Assembly: GCA_031376385.1 (NCBI GenBank)
Contig: JANMDQ010000020.1
Location: 62,001-126,000 of the forward strand
DNA from: Aquisediminimonas sp031376385
Lineage (GTDB): Bacteria > Pseudomonadota > Alphaproteobacteria > Sphingomonadales > Sphingomonadaceae
Length of the DNA stretch: 64,000 bases
Direction of reading: 5' to 3'
Shown: positions 50,474 through 59,459 of the stretch, in pieces
Layout: each line of letters starts with the position of its first letter
Numbering within the stretch: the first letter of the stretch is position 1
Translations under genes and position numbers: made by a program
Notes under the pieces: model-generated
Told to the model about the DNA's origin: nothing
The model's database searches: none
Seen by the model: the letters and a program-made list of their open reading frames with translations, nothing else

Positions 50474-50734
50474 TTATAGTCCCCATCGCAGTCTCGGTCA
50501 TCCAAGCCGATTGGTCTATCGCATGTTGCAGTGCAGCAATGCTAGAGGGCGGAATGGTTAATGCGGCTGTTAACTACATCGATCATGTAACATTATGTAT
50601 TGATCTGATCTTTTTGTCTCTGGAACCGCTGGTGACAATAGGAATTGAGAACATTGGCTTTTCGAGTATCGGCACAGACGATCTGGTTGTCTAGCATAGC
50701 ATTGAGTGTAAGTTCAGAGGCGTGGCTCAAAAAA
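50474..50734. other. 261-nt gap without a gene
   Basis: AT-richer than its surroundings. I see no convincing gene, RNA, repeat or terminator. Promoters for the 56-residue PEP-CTERM gene may be here. Confidence 0.4.
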
Positions 50735-51466
50735 TCAATCTGCTTTGTTCAGTTCGCTAACCTTAACACCCAGAAGTCCAGCCAACTTCTTTTTCTCGTC
50801 GTCAGATAGTTGATCCACTGTGCGGGCTTTAGGCAAGGCGGCTGTCGCAGACTCGGCCTTTTTCACCATCGCAGGCATGGCCTCCATAATCTTGGGCACC
50901 AGCGTCTTCATCCGCTTCATGAAAGCAGGGTCAGTCTGCAACGTCATTGACTTGGCGGCGAAGGCAATGCCGGTTGGTGTGTCAAAGAACAGATCCAGAT
51001 CGGCCAGTTCCTTTGTGCTGAACTGGTTAGCATAGGCCTCTGCCATCCCATCACGCATATCTGGCTCCATTGTTGCCATCAGATTGCCCATTTCAGACAT
51101 CATAGCGTTCATGCCGCTGCGCGTTCGTTCCTTAAAACTTGGGTCAAGGATAGCCATAACTTCCTTCAAAGATCCTTGGTTCAGTTCTGATAACTTATCT
51201 TCTTCCATACCTGTCATGCGGGCGAGGTCTTTCACTGGCATGTCCATTACGGAATCAAGCATGTTGCCCATGACGCTGTCCATAGTCGTTCCCATCACGC
51301 GCTTAAGCGTGCCAGGAGGAATCAGACGGTCAGCAATTTTGCGGCTGACGGCAAGCTTTGCAGGGTCCAGAACAACTTCAGGGGCAATCACTGTAGATGA
51401 GTCAGTCTGAGCTATTGCCGGAACAGCCGCTGCGGCCAATGCGAAACCAAGAACGAGATGCTTCAT
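50735..51466 (-). CDS. Secreted DUF2059-like protein
   Basis: 243 aa. Signal peptide MKHLVLGFALAAAAVPAIAQ, then an all-helical, Met-rich region and a DUF2059-type core (MAEAYANQFSTKELADLDLFFDTPTGIAFAAKSMTL). The C-terminal 40 residues are charged (LSDDEKKKLAGLLGVKVSELNK). Periplasmic, function unknown. Start at 51466 set by the signal peptide and a GGAG site. It lies 11 nt after uppP. Confidence 0.82.
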   Translation of the reverse strand: MKHLVLGFALAAAAVPAIAQTDSSTVIAPEVVLDPAKLAVSRKIADRLIPPGTLKRVMGTTMDSVMGNMLDSVMDMPVKDLARMTGMEEDKLSELNQGSLKEVMAILDPSFKERTRSGMNAMMSEMGNLMATMEPDMRDGMAEAYANQFSTKELADLDLFFDTPTGIAFAAKSMTLQTDPAFMKRMKTLVPKIMEAMPAMVKKAESATAALPKARTVDQLSDDEKKKLAGLLGVKVSELNKAD

Positions 51467-51477
51467 ATTCACTCTCC

Positions 51478-52281
51478 TCAACTCAACCGCCCCAGCCAAA
51501 CCAGCGCGGCAACCCCTGCGACTATGCGATACCATGCAAATGGCACAAATCCATAACGTTGAATCACTGAAATGAATGATTTGACGACGATCAGCGCGAC
51601 GACAAATGATACTGCAAATCCAACCGCGATCAGCCCCAAACTGTCCGATGTGACTTGATCGCGATGCTTAAACAACTGCAGCACAGTGGCGCCTGTCAGG
51701 GTGGGCACGGCTAGGAAAAAGCTGAACTCAGCCGCTGTTTTGCGATCAACACCAAAGCTCATCGCACCTAGAATCGTTGCGCCAGACCTGCTCACGCCTG
51801 GAACCATCGCCAAACATTGCACAAGGCCGACCATTACCGATTGTTTGATAGTTAGTGCGGAAACGCCTGCCACTTCAACAGGCTTGGCAAAGCGTTCGAC
51901 CAGCAAAATTGCAAAGCCCCCAATGATCAGCGCCCAAGCAACGACAACGGCGTTTTCCAGCATAGCATCAATCGCATCGCTGAAGACCAATCCCAGAATG
52001 ACAGCGGGAAAAAAGGCCAGCAAGATATTGCGAACGAACGCAATCGCACCTTTATCCAAACGGAACAGCCCGGTTAGGACATTGATGAACGTCCGCCAAT
52101 AGAGCACCACCACCGCAAGGATCGCGCCTGGTTGGATCGCGACATTGAACAATGCCCATTTCTGCGCGTCATAGCCAAGCAAATCGCTGGCCAAGATAAG
52201 ATGCCCCGTGGACGATACAGGTAGATATTCGGTGATTCCCTCTACAATGCCAAGGAGGATCGCGGCCAGCCAATCGCTCAT
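51478..52281 (-). CDS. uppP: Undecaprenyl-diphosphatase
   Basis: 267-aa membrane phosphatase (also bacA) that recycles the lipid carrier for peptidoglycan. Conserved EGITEYLPVSSTGHLILASDLLG near the N terminus and the second motif PGVSRSGATILGAMSFGVDRKTAAEFSFFLAVPTL. Its ATG overlaps the preceding stop (ATGA), so it is coupled to the SDR gene. Confidence 0.96.
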   Translation of the reverse strand: MSDWLAAILLGIVEGITEYLPVSSTGHLILASDLLGYDAQKWALFNVAIQPGAILAVVVLYWRTFINVLTGLFRLDKGAIAFVRNILLAFFPAVILGLVFSDAIDAMLENAVVVAWALIIGGFAILLVERFAKPVEVAGVSALTIKQSVMVGLVQCLAMVPGVSRSGATILGAMSFGVDRKTAAEFSFFLAVPTLTGATVLQLFKHRDQVTSDSLGLIAVGFAVSFVVALIVVKSFISVIQRYGFVPFAWYRIVAGVAALVWLGRLS

Positions 52282-53207
52282 GCTTTGGCCCCGAAGCGAC
52301 CGTTGCGCTGATACTGGACTAGCCATCCGTCTGCCGCACCGTTTAGTGACATCGGCTCAATTCCAAATTCTGTTAAACCGGATGAACCATCTGCTGCAAC
52401 ATTGTCTTTTTGCAGCATCAACCACTGATCCCGAGTGATGGGTGCACCGGGCAGCCAACCTGTGGCCGACGCCATTGCGCCTGCAATAATATCTGGCACA
52501 TCCACGAACATACGGGAGCGGCCTGTTGCCTTGGCCACCCACTCGTTCAATTCGCGCATCGACAGGATTTGCGGCCCACCGAGTTCATAGAGTTTGCCGC
52601 CGTACGCCCTGGGATTAGCAATACAAGCCGCAACAACCTGCGCGACATCGCCAACATGTACCGGTTGAAATTTGGTCTTTCCACCGATGACCGGCACTAC
52701 AGGGGCCAGACGGATCATGGCGGCGAAGCGGTTCACGAATTGATCTTCGCGGCCAAAAATGATCGACGGGCGCAGAATAGTGGCCGATGGAAACGCCGCG
52801 CGCACTGCCGCCTCCCCGTCCCCTTTGCTTCGGCCATAGGCAGAGGCACTCACCTGATCCGCACCAATCGCAGACATCTGGACAAACGCGCCAAGGCCTG
52901 CCGTAGTCGCGGCCTCCGCCACCGTCTTGGCACCCCGGTGCTGCACCCGGTCCATATCAGCCCCAAACACGCCGACCAAGTTGACCGCCGCTCTCGCCCC
53001 GTCAAGCGCGCGGGCCACGGTTTCCCGCCGCGTCACATCCGCTGCAATGAATTGAATTTGCCCCAAATTGGCTTGGGTTTTGAGGAACGCTGCTTTCTTC
53101 GGACCACGCTCGGCAATCCTTACGCGGTGGCCATCTTTCAAAAGCGCTTGCACCACATAGCGACCCACAAAGCCGCCTCCGCCAAAAACCGTTACCAAAT
53201 CTGCCAT
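52278..53207 (-). CDS. Atypical SDR, NDUFA9-like NAD(P)-binding protein
   Basis: 309-aa extended/atypical short-chain dehydrogenase. Glycine motif VTVFGGGGFVGRYVVQALL at the N terminus, AAVNLVGVFGA, then YGRSKGDGEAAVRAAFPSATILRPSIIFG with the Y-x3-K pair. Related to the NDUFA9 subunit of complex I and ubiquinone-linked proteins. Two adjacent ATGs (53210, 53207) follow an AGAGG site; the second has better spacing. Upstream is the tRNA-Leu gene. Confidence 0.87.
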   Translation of the reverse strand: MADLVTVFGGGGFVGRYVVQALLKDGHRVRIAERGPKKAAFLKTQANLGQIQFIAADVTRRETVARALDGARAAVNLVGVFGADMDRVQHRGAKTVAEAATTAGLGAFVQMSAIGADQVSASAYGRSKGDGEAAVRAAFPSATILRPSIIFGREDQFVNRFAAMIRLAPVVPVIGGKTKFQPVHVGDVAQVVAACIANPRAYGGKLYELGGPQILSMRELNEWVAKATGRSRMFVDVPDIIAGAMASATGWLPGAPITRDQWLMLQKDNVAADGSSGLTEFGIEPMSLNGAADGWLVQYQRNGRFGAKA

Positions 53208-53339
53208 CATCAAGCCTCTGACTGCGGGAAAATTCCGTTCCCGAGATAATGGGTGCCAATGGCGTTCTGCGCGGCTGTTGACAAGGGGCAAGCGGCCCCG
53301 TATCGGCCCGCTCCTACCGAAAAGTTACTTCGACTGTGT

Positions 53340-53426
53340 GCCCAGATGGCGGAATTGGTAGACGCACCAGCTTCAGGTGCTGGCGCTCGCAAGGGCGTGG
53401 AGGTTCGAGTCCTCTTCTGGGCACCA
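53340..53426 (+). tRNA. tRNA-Leu (anticodon CAG)
   Basis: 87 nt with an encoded CCA. Acceptor GCCCAGA pairs with TCTGGGC; anticodon stem CCAGC/GCTGG encloses the loop TTCAGGT; a long variable arm (class II, as for Leu) and a T loop GGTTCGAGTCC follow. It reads CUG codons. It marks the left edge of the accessory-looking stretch 53503-60152. Confidence 0.97.
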
Positions 53427-53502
53427 TAGTTTCTGGACGTAGCTGAAAAGCGGTCCCCAATAATGGACCGCGTGTCATATGAAACCCATATTTTCGTTGA
53501 GC

Positions 53503-54459
53503 ATGACCCAAATCGATGCCGTCATCACGTGGGTTGACGGATCAGATCCTGTCCATCGCCGCAAGCGCGAGGCTCATATGTTGCCTGCCGCTGCGCCATT
53601 GCACGAAAATGGTATCAACCCGCATCGCTGGGCTTGCAGCGACGAGTTGAGCTATTGTATCCGATCTATCGCCAATCACGCGCCTTGGATCGGACATATT
53701 TGGATTGTGACAGACGCGCAGACGCCAGACCTTTCGAAACTGCCGCGCGCGGTGCAGGATAAGATTACCATGGTCGATCACCGCGTTTTGTTTGAGGGCT
53801 ATCTCGATGCGCTACCGACTTTCAACTCCCTTGCGATTGAGAGCATGATTTGGCGAGTTCCGGATTTGGCCGAACATTTCATCTACTTCAACGACGACGT
53901 ATTTCTAACCGCACCCTTGCATCCCGACGATGTGTTCCGAGGATCAGAACCTGTGCTGCGCGGAAAATGGGTGGATTATACCGACCTGATTGACACCGAC
54001 CAGCAGCATAACCCAGCTCTTTTCAACCATTTTACGCAAATCAATGCCGCAAAGATGTTGGGGTTTGGCGCGAAGCAGTTGTTCGCCAGCGCCCATGTCG
54101 TTCATCCGATGCGGCGGTCAGTTTTTGCTGGTCTGTTTGATGTGCATCATGATGCCTTTGCCGCGAACATGAGCCACCGCTTCCGCGATGTTGGTCAATT
54201 TCTACCACAAGGCTTGCACAATCATGCCTGCATCGCCGCAAAAACCTGCCAACTCCATTTTGAACAGGACCATCTCCACCTGCGCAGCGGCGCGGTTGCG
54301 GACTACCCGATTGACGAAGTCGTCGCCTATCTGCGCCGCGCCCTGAAACCAGAATATAAATTTCTGTGCGTCAATGATTTGGGCCAAGTCGAAGCAGCCA
54401 TCCCTGCAGCGCGGGATTGGATCGAACGAGCGATCGGAAAGCAGCGACAGGCTGCGTAG
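53503..54459 (+). CDS. Stealth-family sugar-phosphate transferase
   Basis: 318 aa. Stealth conserved region 1 (MTQIDAVITWVDGSDPVHRRKREAH) and region 2 (IWIVTDAQTPDLSKLPRAV ... LPTFNSLAIESMIWRVPDLAEHFIYFNDDVFL) are clear. These proteins transfer hexose-1-phosphate onto surface polysaccharides. No polysaccharide genes are nearby, so it is an orphan. An in-frame ATG at 53479 would add 8 residues; neither start has a strong ribosome site, and 53503 fits the family start. Confidence 0.9.
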   Translation: MTQIDAVITWVDGSDPVHRRKREAHMLPAAAPLHENGINPHRWACSDELSYCIRSIANHAPWIGHIWIVTDAQTPDLSKLPRAVQDKITMVDHRVLFEGYLDALPTFNSLAIESMIWRVPDLAEHFIYFNDDVFLTAPLHPDDVFRGSEPVLRGKWVDYTDLIDTDQQHNPALFNHFTQINAAKMLGFGAKQLFASAHVVHPMRRSVFAGLFDVHHDAFAANMSHRFRDVGQFLPQGLHNHACIAAKTCQLHFEQDHLHLRSGAVADYPIDEVVAYLRRALKPEYKFLCVNDLGQVEAAIPAARDWIERAIGKQRQAA

Positions 54460-54755
54460 GTCCACAAATTTACCGTACGACTCATGGCAAAAATCTCTTT
54501 ATTGCGAATAGTTTAGATCATTTTTCATTAACTTAAATAGTGTCGACGAAGCGGTCTCTGGCCGGGGTGGTATGCCGCGTGTGTGGCTATAAATGATTTG
54601 CTCTAACACTCAGATAGTTCGACTATGAGGTAGGGAATTGGAGGCTATTGGCATTGTCCTCCTTCAACAGCAAAAATATAAAATGAACCTTGATCGGGTC
54701 GCGCTTCTGCTTGGAATTTTTCTGAGTTCAATGTTGAAAAACAGAGGAGAGTGTG
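54460..54755 (+). promoter_or_regulatory. 296-nt leader region of the peroxidase gene
   Basis: AT-rich non-coding region. It holds GGGTCGCGCTT at 54696-54706 (then NNNCTT), shared with the PEPxxWA-CTERM gene upstream region at 59377, and GAGGAG before the start codon. No gene or terminator is seen. Confidence 0.5.
54696..54706 (+). promoter_or_regulatory. Shared motif GGGTCGCGCTT, copy 1 (peroxidase)
   Basis: 11-mer ending 49 nt before the ATG at 54756, followed by CTG-CTT. Same orientation as the gene. The identical 11-mer and the spaced CTT occur before the PEPxxWA-CTERM gene. Candidate recognition element for the ECF sigma factor encoded between them. Confidence 0.45.
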
Positions 54756-56243
54756 ATGCCCAAACATGGCAGTTACCCGCAAGACATTGTTCCCCCCGTA
54801 TCCAAATATCATGACAGCGGTCGCTTTGGCCGGATGTTTGGAAAACTACCGGCATTTGCATCGGACACGCCGAAAACACGGAAATCACTGCTGGAAATTG
54901 GCGCGCCGGGAGGGATCATGGATGCGAATGAAAATCTCGCCGCTGATCCGACACTTCTGATTACCGATGCAAACCTATCCGCCGGAAACCAGAACAACCC
55001 GAAACTGACTGCGGGAATGACGTTCCTTGGCCAGTTTCTCGACCACGACCTAACGCTCGATGTTACATCCAGCCTTGAACGTCAGGTCGACCCAGAAATG
55101 ATCGCCAACTTCCGCACTCCGACGCTTGGCCTTGATAATGTTTATGGTGCGGGGCCGGATGGCAGTCCTTACCTTTACGATCAGATCAATGGCCAAGGGA
55201 TAAAATTCCTCGTTGAATTGCTGGCCCCCGGAGGCAAGCCTGACCTGCCACGCAATTCGCAGCTCACTGCACTACTCGGTGACCCGCGTAATGATGAGAA
55301 TGTGATCCTGTCACAATTGCAAGTCGCATTCCTCAAATTCCACAACGCCGTTGTTGATTATGTGAAGGCGCAACTCGGCCTCACCGCGCCGGGTGAAGTG
55401 TTTAAGGAGGCGCAGCGGATTGTGCGTTGGCATTATCAGTGGATCATCCTGCATGAATTTCTGCCCAAAACATGCGGGCAGGCCGTGGTGGATGATGTCA
55501 TCACCAATGGCCGCAAATTCTATAAGTGGAAAAATGAGCCCTTCATTCCAGTAGAATTCTCTGTTGCCGCCTACCGCTTCGGACACAGCCAAGTGCGGCC
55601 CAGTTACCGCGCGAATTTCACAGGCAATCCCGGCAATACGCCCTTCTTTGCCATGATTTTCAAGGAAACGCCGTCCAGCAATACTGATCCAGATGATTTG
55701 ACGGGAGGATTTCGCGCGAAACGTCGCTTCATTGATTGGCCAACTTTCTTTGATTTCAGCGACGGCAACGTGAGGCCGAACAAGAAAATCGATACGCTTC
55801 TTTCAACTGCCCTGTTCCGTTTGCCCGCCAAGGTTGTGGCCAATCCTGATCCAAAGACCAACCCCAACTCCTTGGCACAGAGGAATTTGCTGCGGCATTT
55901 GACCTTCTCTTTGCCATCTGGGCAGCGTGTCGCGGCTGCGATGAACTTGCCGGTGCTTACCCCGGCAGACCTTGCGATGCTGAAGCCGTGGGGCATGGAT
56001 GATCACACACCGCTTTGGTTCTACATCCTGCGCGAAGCTGCCGTGCAGGCCAGCGGTGAACGATTGGGGGCGGTAGGCGGGCGTATTGTGACCGAAGTAT
56101 TTGTCGGCGTGCTGGAAGGGGATCGCACCTCCTATCTATCGCAAGACCCTGAGTGGGAGCCGTTTCTGCCGACCATTGATCCGGCTAAGACAACCGAAGA
56201 TTTTACGATGATCGATTTGTTGCGCTTTGCAGGCGTGGCTTAG
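54756..56243 (+). CDS. Animal-type haem peroxidase
   Basis: 495 aa of the myeloperoxidase/peroxinectin superfamily. Distal His (about 97) in FLGQFLDHDLTLD, where the Asp can also bond haem; distal Arg (about 178) in GDPRNDENV; proximal His (about 277) in AYRFGHSQVRPSY. It uses peroxide to oxidise halides or organics. No signal peptide is apparent, so any export would need another route. ATG at 54756 is preferred over a GTG 3 nt upstream; GAGGAG lies 7 nt before. Convergent with the kinase gene. Confidence 0.92.
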   Translation: MPKHGSYPQDIVPPVSKYHDSGRFGRMFGKLPAFASDTPKTRKSLLEIGAPGGIMDANENLAADPTLLITDANLSAGNQNNPKLTAGMTFLGQFLDHDLTLDVTSSLERQVDPEMIANFRTPTLGLDNVYGAGPDGSPYLYDQINGQGIKFLVELLAPGGKPDLPRNSQLTALLGDPRNDENVILSQLQVAFLKFHNAVVDYVKAQLGLTAPGEVFKEAQRIVRWHYQWIILHEFLPKTCGQAVVDDVITNGRKFYKWKNEPFIPVEFSVAAYRFGHSQVRPSYRANFTGNPGNTPFFAMIFKETPSSNTDPDDLTGGFRAKRRFIDWPTFFDFSDGNVRPNKKIDTLLSTALFRLPAKVVANPDPKTNPNSLAQRNLLRHLTFSLPSGQRVAAAMNLPVLTPADLAMLKPWGMDDHTPLWFYILREAAVQASGERLGAVGGRIVTEVFVGVLEGDRTSYLSQDPEWEPFLPTIDPAKTTEDFTMIDLLRFAGVA

Positions 56244-56263
56244 CGGTTTGATCGAAACGGTAT

Positions 56264-56298
56264 TTCCGGTGTGGAGGGCGAACCCCTTCACACTGGAA
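56264..56298 (+). terminator. Hairpin after the peroxidase gene
   Basis: TTCCGGTGTGGAGGG pairs with CCCTTCACACTGGAA (15 positions, two of them G-U) around a 5-nt loop, between the convergent peroxidase and kinase genes. Pairing is complete only in plus-strand RNA. No U-run follows. Confidence 0.55.
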
Positions 56299-56303
56299 CT
56301 GCC

Positions 56304-58694
56304 CTATCGCAGCGCCTTGAGGCTCCCGAGCGCAGCGCCTGATTTGCAACTTGACGCATTGGCTTTCAGGCCTGCCAGCAAAACAGCTTGAAACTCAAGC
56401 AGCTTGCCCATCTTTTGGACTCGGCCATAGCGATATTCGGCACTGCCCCAGTTTGAACAGGCAAGCATCCGATCACCGGCCGCTTTGCCAATGGTGCCCA
56501 ATATCATTTCAGAATAGGCCAAATTGATCCCTGTTCCGCCGCCATCACGGATCAGTCTTGCTTTCTCGCGCGCGATCACGTCACGTTGGGCGGCAATGGC
56601 TTGCCCGTAAAGCCCGCGACTGGCCAAATCTTGCGCCAGGGCCTCTGCCGCAACTCGCGCTAAAACTATCGAAGCATCATCTTTTTCATCAAGCGCCAAT
56701 AGGCGCCACGCAATAGTGTTGGCCTTCTGCGCCAGCTCTCCCGACAGCGCCTTTTGACCTGCTGATGCAGCAGCAGATGATCCCAAAAATTGGCTCCACC
56801 CCATCATGTATAGGATGGCTGGATTGCCGGGTTTGGTCGCTTCAACCGATGCAAAAAGGCGATCCGCTTTGACGAACGATGCCGTTCCGAAATCTTTCTT
56901 TTCAGCCACATAGTCGGCAATGCCGAGATAATAGGCCGCAAGAGCGCGGTCGAAAATGGCGTCGGTTGATCGTTGTCGTTCCGGTGACCAATTGCTGATG
57001 TCGGCCTCGATAGCTTTGGACCCAGAAATGAGATCTGGAACCCGCTCTTCAAGGTCAGAAAATTCAAGCCATGCCCTGCGATGCAGTCGCTGCGCCTCGT
57101 CCCAGCTGTCGCCTCGCGCCTGAAGCGGTACCCTCGCTAGCTTGACCCCTGCCGCCTTCAGCAGTCGGCTGCTCGCAACAGCATCTGTATTGCCGTGTAA
57201 TTCCATCAGCCCTTGGAAGGTGATTGAGCGCGCCAAAGCAGCGGCAAGTTCAGGCTCGCCCTGCGCATCGGGGCCCAAATCAACAAGCAGCTTTTCAGCA
57301 AGCTTTAAGTTTTTCAGCGCATCGGGGATGAATGCAAGGTTGGGTTCCAAAGGGCTTCCCTGAACCCGCGCCAGCTCAATCAGTCCATTGGCAATTTCAA
57401 TTCGCAACTTTGCGTCTGCGCTCGGTGAGGAGGCCAACCCCGACAGATATCGCTGAGCCTCAGCCGCAAGATTGGCCCGCGTCTCGGTGTTGCCCGGAAC
57501 GGCACGCAGCCGCTCATTCAAATCAAACAGCATATATCCGGCGAGGGACCGCACCTGTCCAAACCGTTTTGCCTCTGCCACGCGCGCTGTTTCAGCTGCT
57601 GCATACGAATAAAGCGTGACTACCAAACCGCCGGTCAACATTAGAAGCGTTGCTGCTGTTACAAGAACGCCCACCCGATTCCGCTTAGCAAATTTTTTGA
57701 TTTCATAGAGCCGCCCGCCCATATGCGCGGCAACGGCATAGCCGCCGGCCCAAGCCTTCACATCATCGGCAAGGGCATCGACCGATGGGTAGCGGTTCGC
57801 AGGATCAATTGCGCTCGCCCGCGCACACATGACGCTAATATCGGCATCACCCTCACCCGCCAACATCTCCGAAAGAAGTATGCCAAGCGAATAGACATCC
57901 GACAGCGTCGTCGCCGCTTGCCCGGCCATACGTTCGGGCGCAGCATAGCCTTGTGTTAAACTAAGTCCGGCAAGAGACTTGCTGGCGGCAGGCAGCGCCG
58001 CGCCATCAGTGATCGGCTGGCGGGCAATCCCAAAATCGATGAGTTTGGCAGTGCCGCCCTCTGCCACAAGGATATTTGACGGCGTAATATCGCGGTGGAT
58101 GATAAGGTTCTGATGGGCAAAACCAACAGCCGAGCAAATTTCAAGGAACAGGCGCGTGCGGTCACCTTTTGAAGCAGACTCCGTCTTCAGCCAGAGACCA
58201 AGCGGCATCCCGTCAATATATTCCATGACGATATAAGGATCGCCGTTTTCCGTGGCTCCGCCATCAAACAGTCGTGCGATGTTGGGGTGGGACAGGCTGG
58301 CCAATGTTTGCCGTTCCCGCTCAAATCGCGCGACAAGCGTTTCTGATAGGGCGCCGGGTCTAATGAGCTTAATCGCGGCAACATGATCAAAATCGCCTGC
58401 CATCCGCTCACCGCGATAGACAGCACCCATACCCCCCTGCCCGATCAATCCTGTGATCCGGTAAGCACCAACGCGTTCAGGCAAACGGCCATCGTCGAAT
58501 GCATCGGTCGCGCCGCCTGTGCGCATGTTGGCTAAGCTATCGCAAGCCAACATCGCCATCAGTCGCTTTCTCAATTGGCTGTCAGCGGCGGTATTGTTTT
58601 CAATCCATATTAGCCGCTCTCCGGCCGGCAGGTCCATCATGACCTGAAACAGGTCAAGCACGCGGCGTTCGAGGGCGGGGTCAGACGCTGTCAA
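56304..58694 (-). CDS. Membrane Ser/Thr protein kinase with helical sensor region
   Basis: 796 aa. Kinase domain about 75-320: Gly-rich loop IGQGGMGAVYRG (84-95), VAIK-type Lys 109, C-helix Glu in FERERQTL, catalytic loop HRDITPSN (200-207) and DFG (220-222). The loop Lys of HRDxKxxN is Thr204 here. A single membrane segment (about 341-364) leads to about 430 residues of helical, TPR-like repeats that would be periplasmic and may sense the signal. Its start overlaps the sigma gene by 14 nt, so kinase and sigma factor are made together. Confidence 0.93.
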   Translation of the reverse strand: MTASDPALERRVLDLFQVMMDLPAGERLIWIENNTAADSQLRKRLMAMLACDSLANMRTGGATDAFDDGRLPERVGAYRITGLIGQGGMGAVYRGERMAGDFDHVAAIKLIRPGALSETLVARFERERQTLASLSHPNIARLFDGGATENGDPYIVMEYIDGMPLGLWLKTESASKGDRTRLFLEICSAVGFAHQNLIIHRDITPSNILVAEGGTAKLIDFGIARQPITDGAALPAASKSLAGLSLTQGYAAPERMAGQAATTLSDVYSLGILLSEMLAGEGDADISVMCARASAIDPANRYPSVDALADDVKAWAGGYAVAAHMGGRLYEIKKFAKRNRVGVLVTAATLLMLTGGLVVTLYSYAAAETARVAEAKRFGQVRSLAGYMLFDLNERLRAVPGNTETRANLAAEAQRYLSGLASSPSADAKLRIEIANGLIELARVQGSPLEPNLAFIPDALKNLKLAEKLLVDLGPDAQGEPELAAALARSITFQGLMELHGNTDAVASSRLLKAAGVKLARVPLQARGDSWDEAQRLHRRAWLEFSDLEERVPDLISGSKAIEADISNWSPERQRSTDAIFDRALAAYYLGIADYVAEKKDFGTASFVKADRLFASVEATKPGNPAILYMMGWSQFLGSSAAASAGQKALSGELAQKANTIAWRLLALDEKDDASIVLARVAAEALAQDLASRGLYGQAIAAQRDVIAREKARLIRDGGGTGINLAYSEMILGTIGKAAGDRMLACSNWGSAEYRYGRVQKMGKLLEFQAVLLAGLKANASSCKSGAALGSLKALR

Positions 58695-59241
58695 TGGGGT
58701 TTGTCAATGCGTCGGTCAGCCAAGCGCGTGCTGCGCGCCAGCGGCGTTTGACGGTGGCCTCTGATATATTGCTGACAACAGCAATATCTCCCAGCGTCAT
58801 GCCGCCGAAATAGCGCATCTCGACCAGGTCTGCCAAACTCATATCAATCGCTCCCAATCGTATAAGCGCGGAATTGAGATGATTGAGGTCAAATGACTGT
58901 TCGCCGTCGACACGGGTATTCAGCTCTACTTTGTGGTGATTACGTTTCTCCGTTGATTTCGCTCGCGCATAATCGACCAAAATCTGCCGCATTAGGGTCG
59001 ATGCCAGTGCAATGAAATGGGCCCTATTGGTGAAACTGATCCGATCAAGGCCAATCAGCCGGATGATCGCATCATTGATCAAATCCCCAGTGGAAAGCGA
59101 TGAGTTGGCCTCACGCCGCAGGCGCGCCCCGGCAATTTGGGAAAGTTCGGGATGCAGTCGCGCGATGAGCGCGTCGCGCGCCAGATGGTCCCCATCATGC
59201 CATGCGGCAAGCAAACTGTCGCTTGATCGTTCGGAATCCAT
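58681..59241 (-). CDS. ECF-type sigma factor (kinase-linked, TIGR02999-like)
   Basis: 186 aa. Region 2 spans about 20-90 (LHPELSQIAGARLRREANSSLSTGDLINDAIIRLIG ... LASTLMRQILVDYARAKSTEKR) and region 4 is MSLADLVEMRYFGGMTLGDIAVVSNISEATVKRRWRAARAWL. No anti-sigma gene is present; instead the kinase gene follows with a 14-nt overlap. ECF factors paired with kinases and controlled by phosphorylation are known (Vibrio and Xanthomonas examples). It is divergent from the PEPxxWA-CTERM gene. Confidence 0.92.
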   Translation of the reverse strand: MDSERSSDSLLAAWHDGDHLARDALIARLHPELSQIAGARLRREANSSLSTGDLINDAIIRLIGLDRISFTNRAHFIALASTLMRQILVDYARAKSTEKRNHHKVELNTRVDGEQSFDLNHLNSALIRLGAIDMSLADLVEMRYFGGMTLGDIAVVSNISEATVKRRWRAARAWLTDALTNPIDSV

Positions 59242-59376
59242 AGGCCCCCATCCCTTTGATAAGGCTAGGAATGTGCACCGCAGCAAGCAAGCGATTTTTC
59301 AACAGCGCCGCAGCCGCAAACAAGAATCCCGAATTGAGACAAAAAAGGTTAAGATGCGTTGACCCTTTTTGCTGCG

Positions 59377-59387
59377 GGGTCGCGCTT
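59377..59387 (+). promoter_or_regulatory. Shared motif GGGTCGCGCTT, copy 2 (PEPxxWA gene)
   Basis: 11-mer ending 72 nt before the ATG at 59460, followed by AAA-CTT. Identical to copy 1 before the peroxidase gene and oriented the same way relative to its gene. Confidence 0.45.
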
Positions 59388-59459
59388 AAACTTATGAGAG
59401 CCGAAAAATAACGGCCTGGCGGGCGCGGACAGCATTCACTTAAACAAGGGATTTTTGAT

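Noticed and set aside
53314..53511. Open frame on the minus strand across the tRNA gene (GLEPPRPCERQHLKLVRLPIPPSG)
   Set aside because: It is the antisense of tRNA-Leu; this false protein recurs wherever tRNA-Leu is translated backwards.
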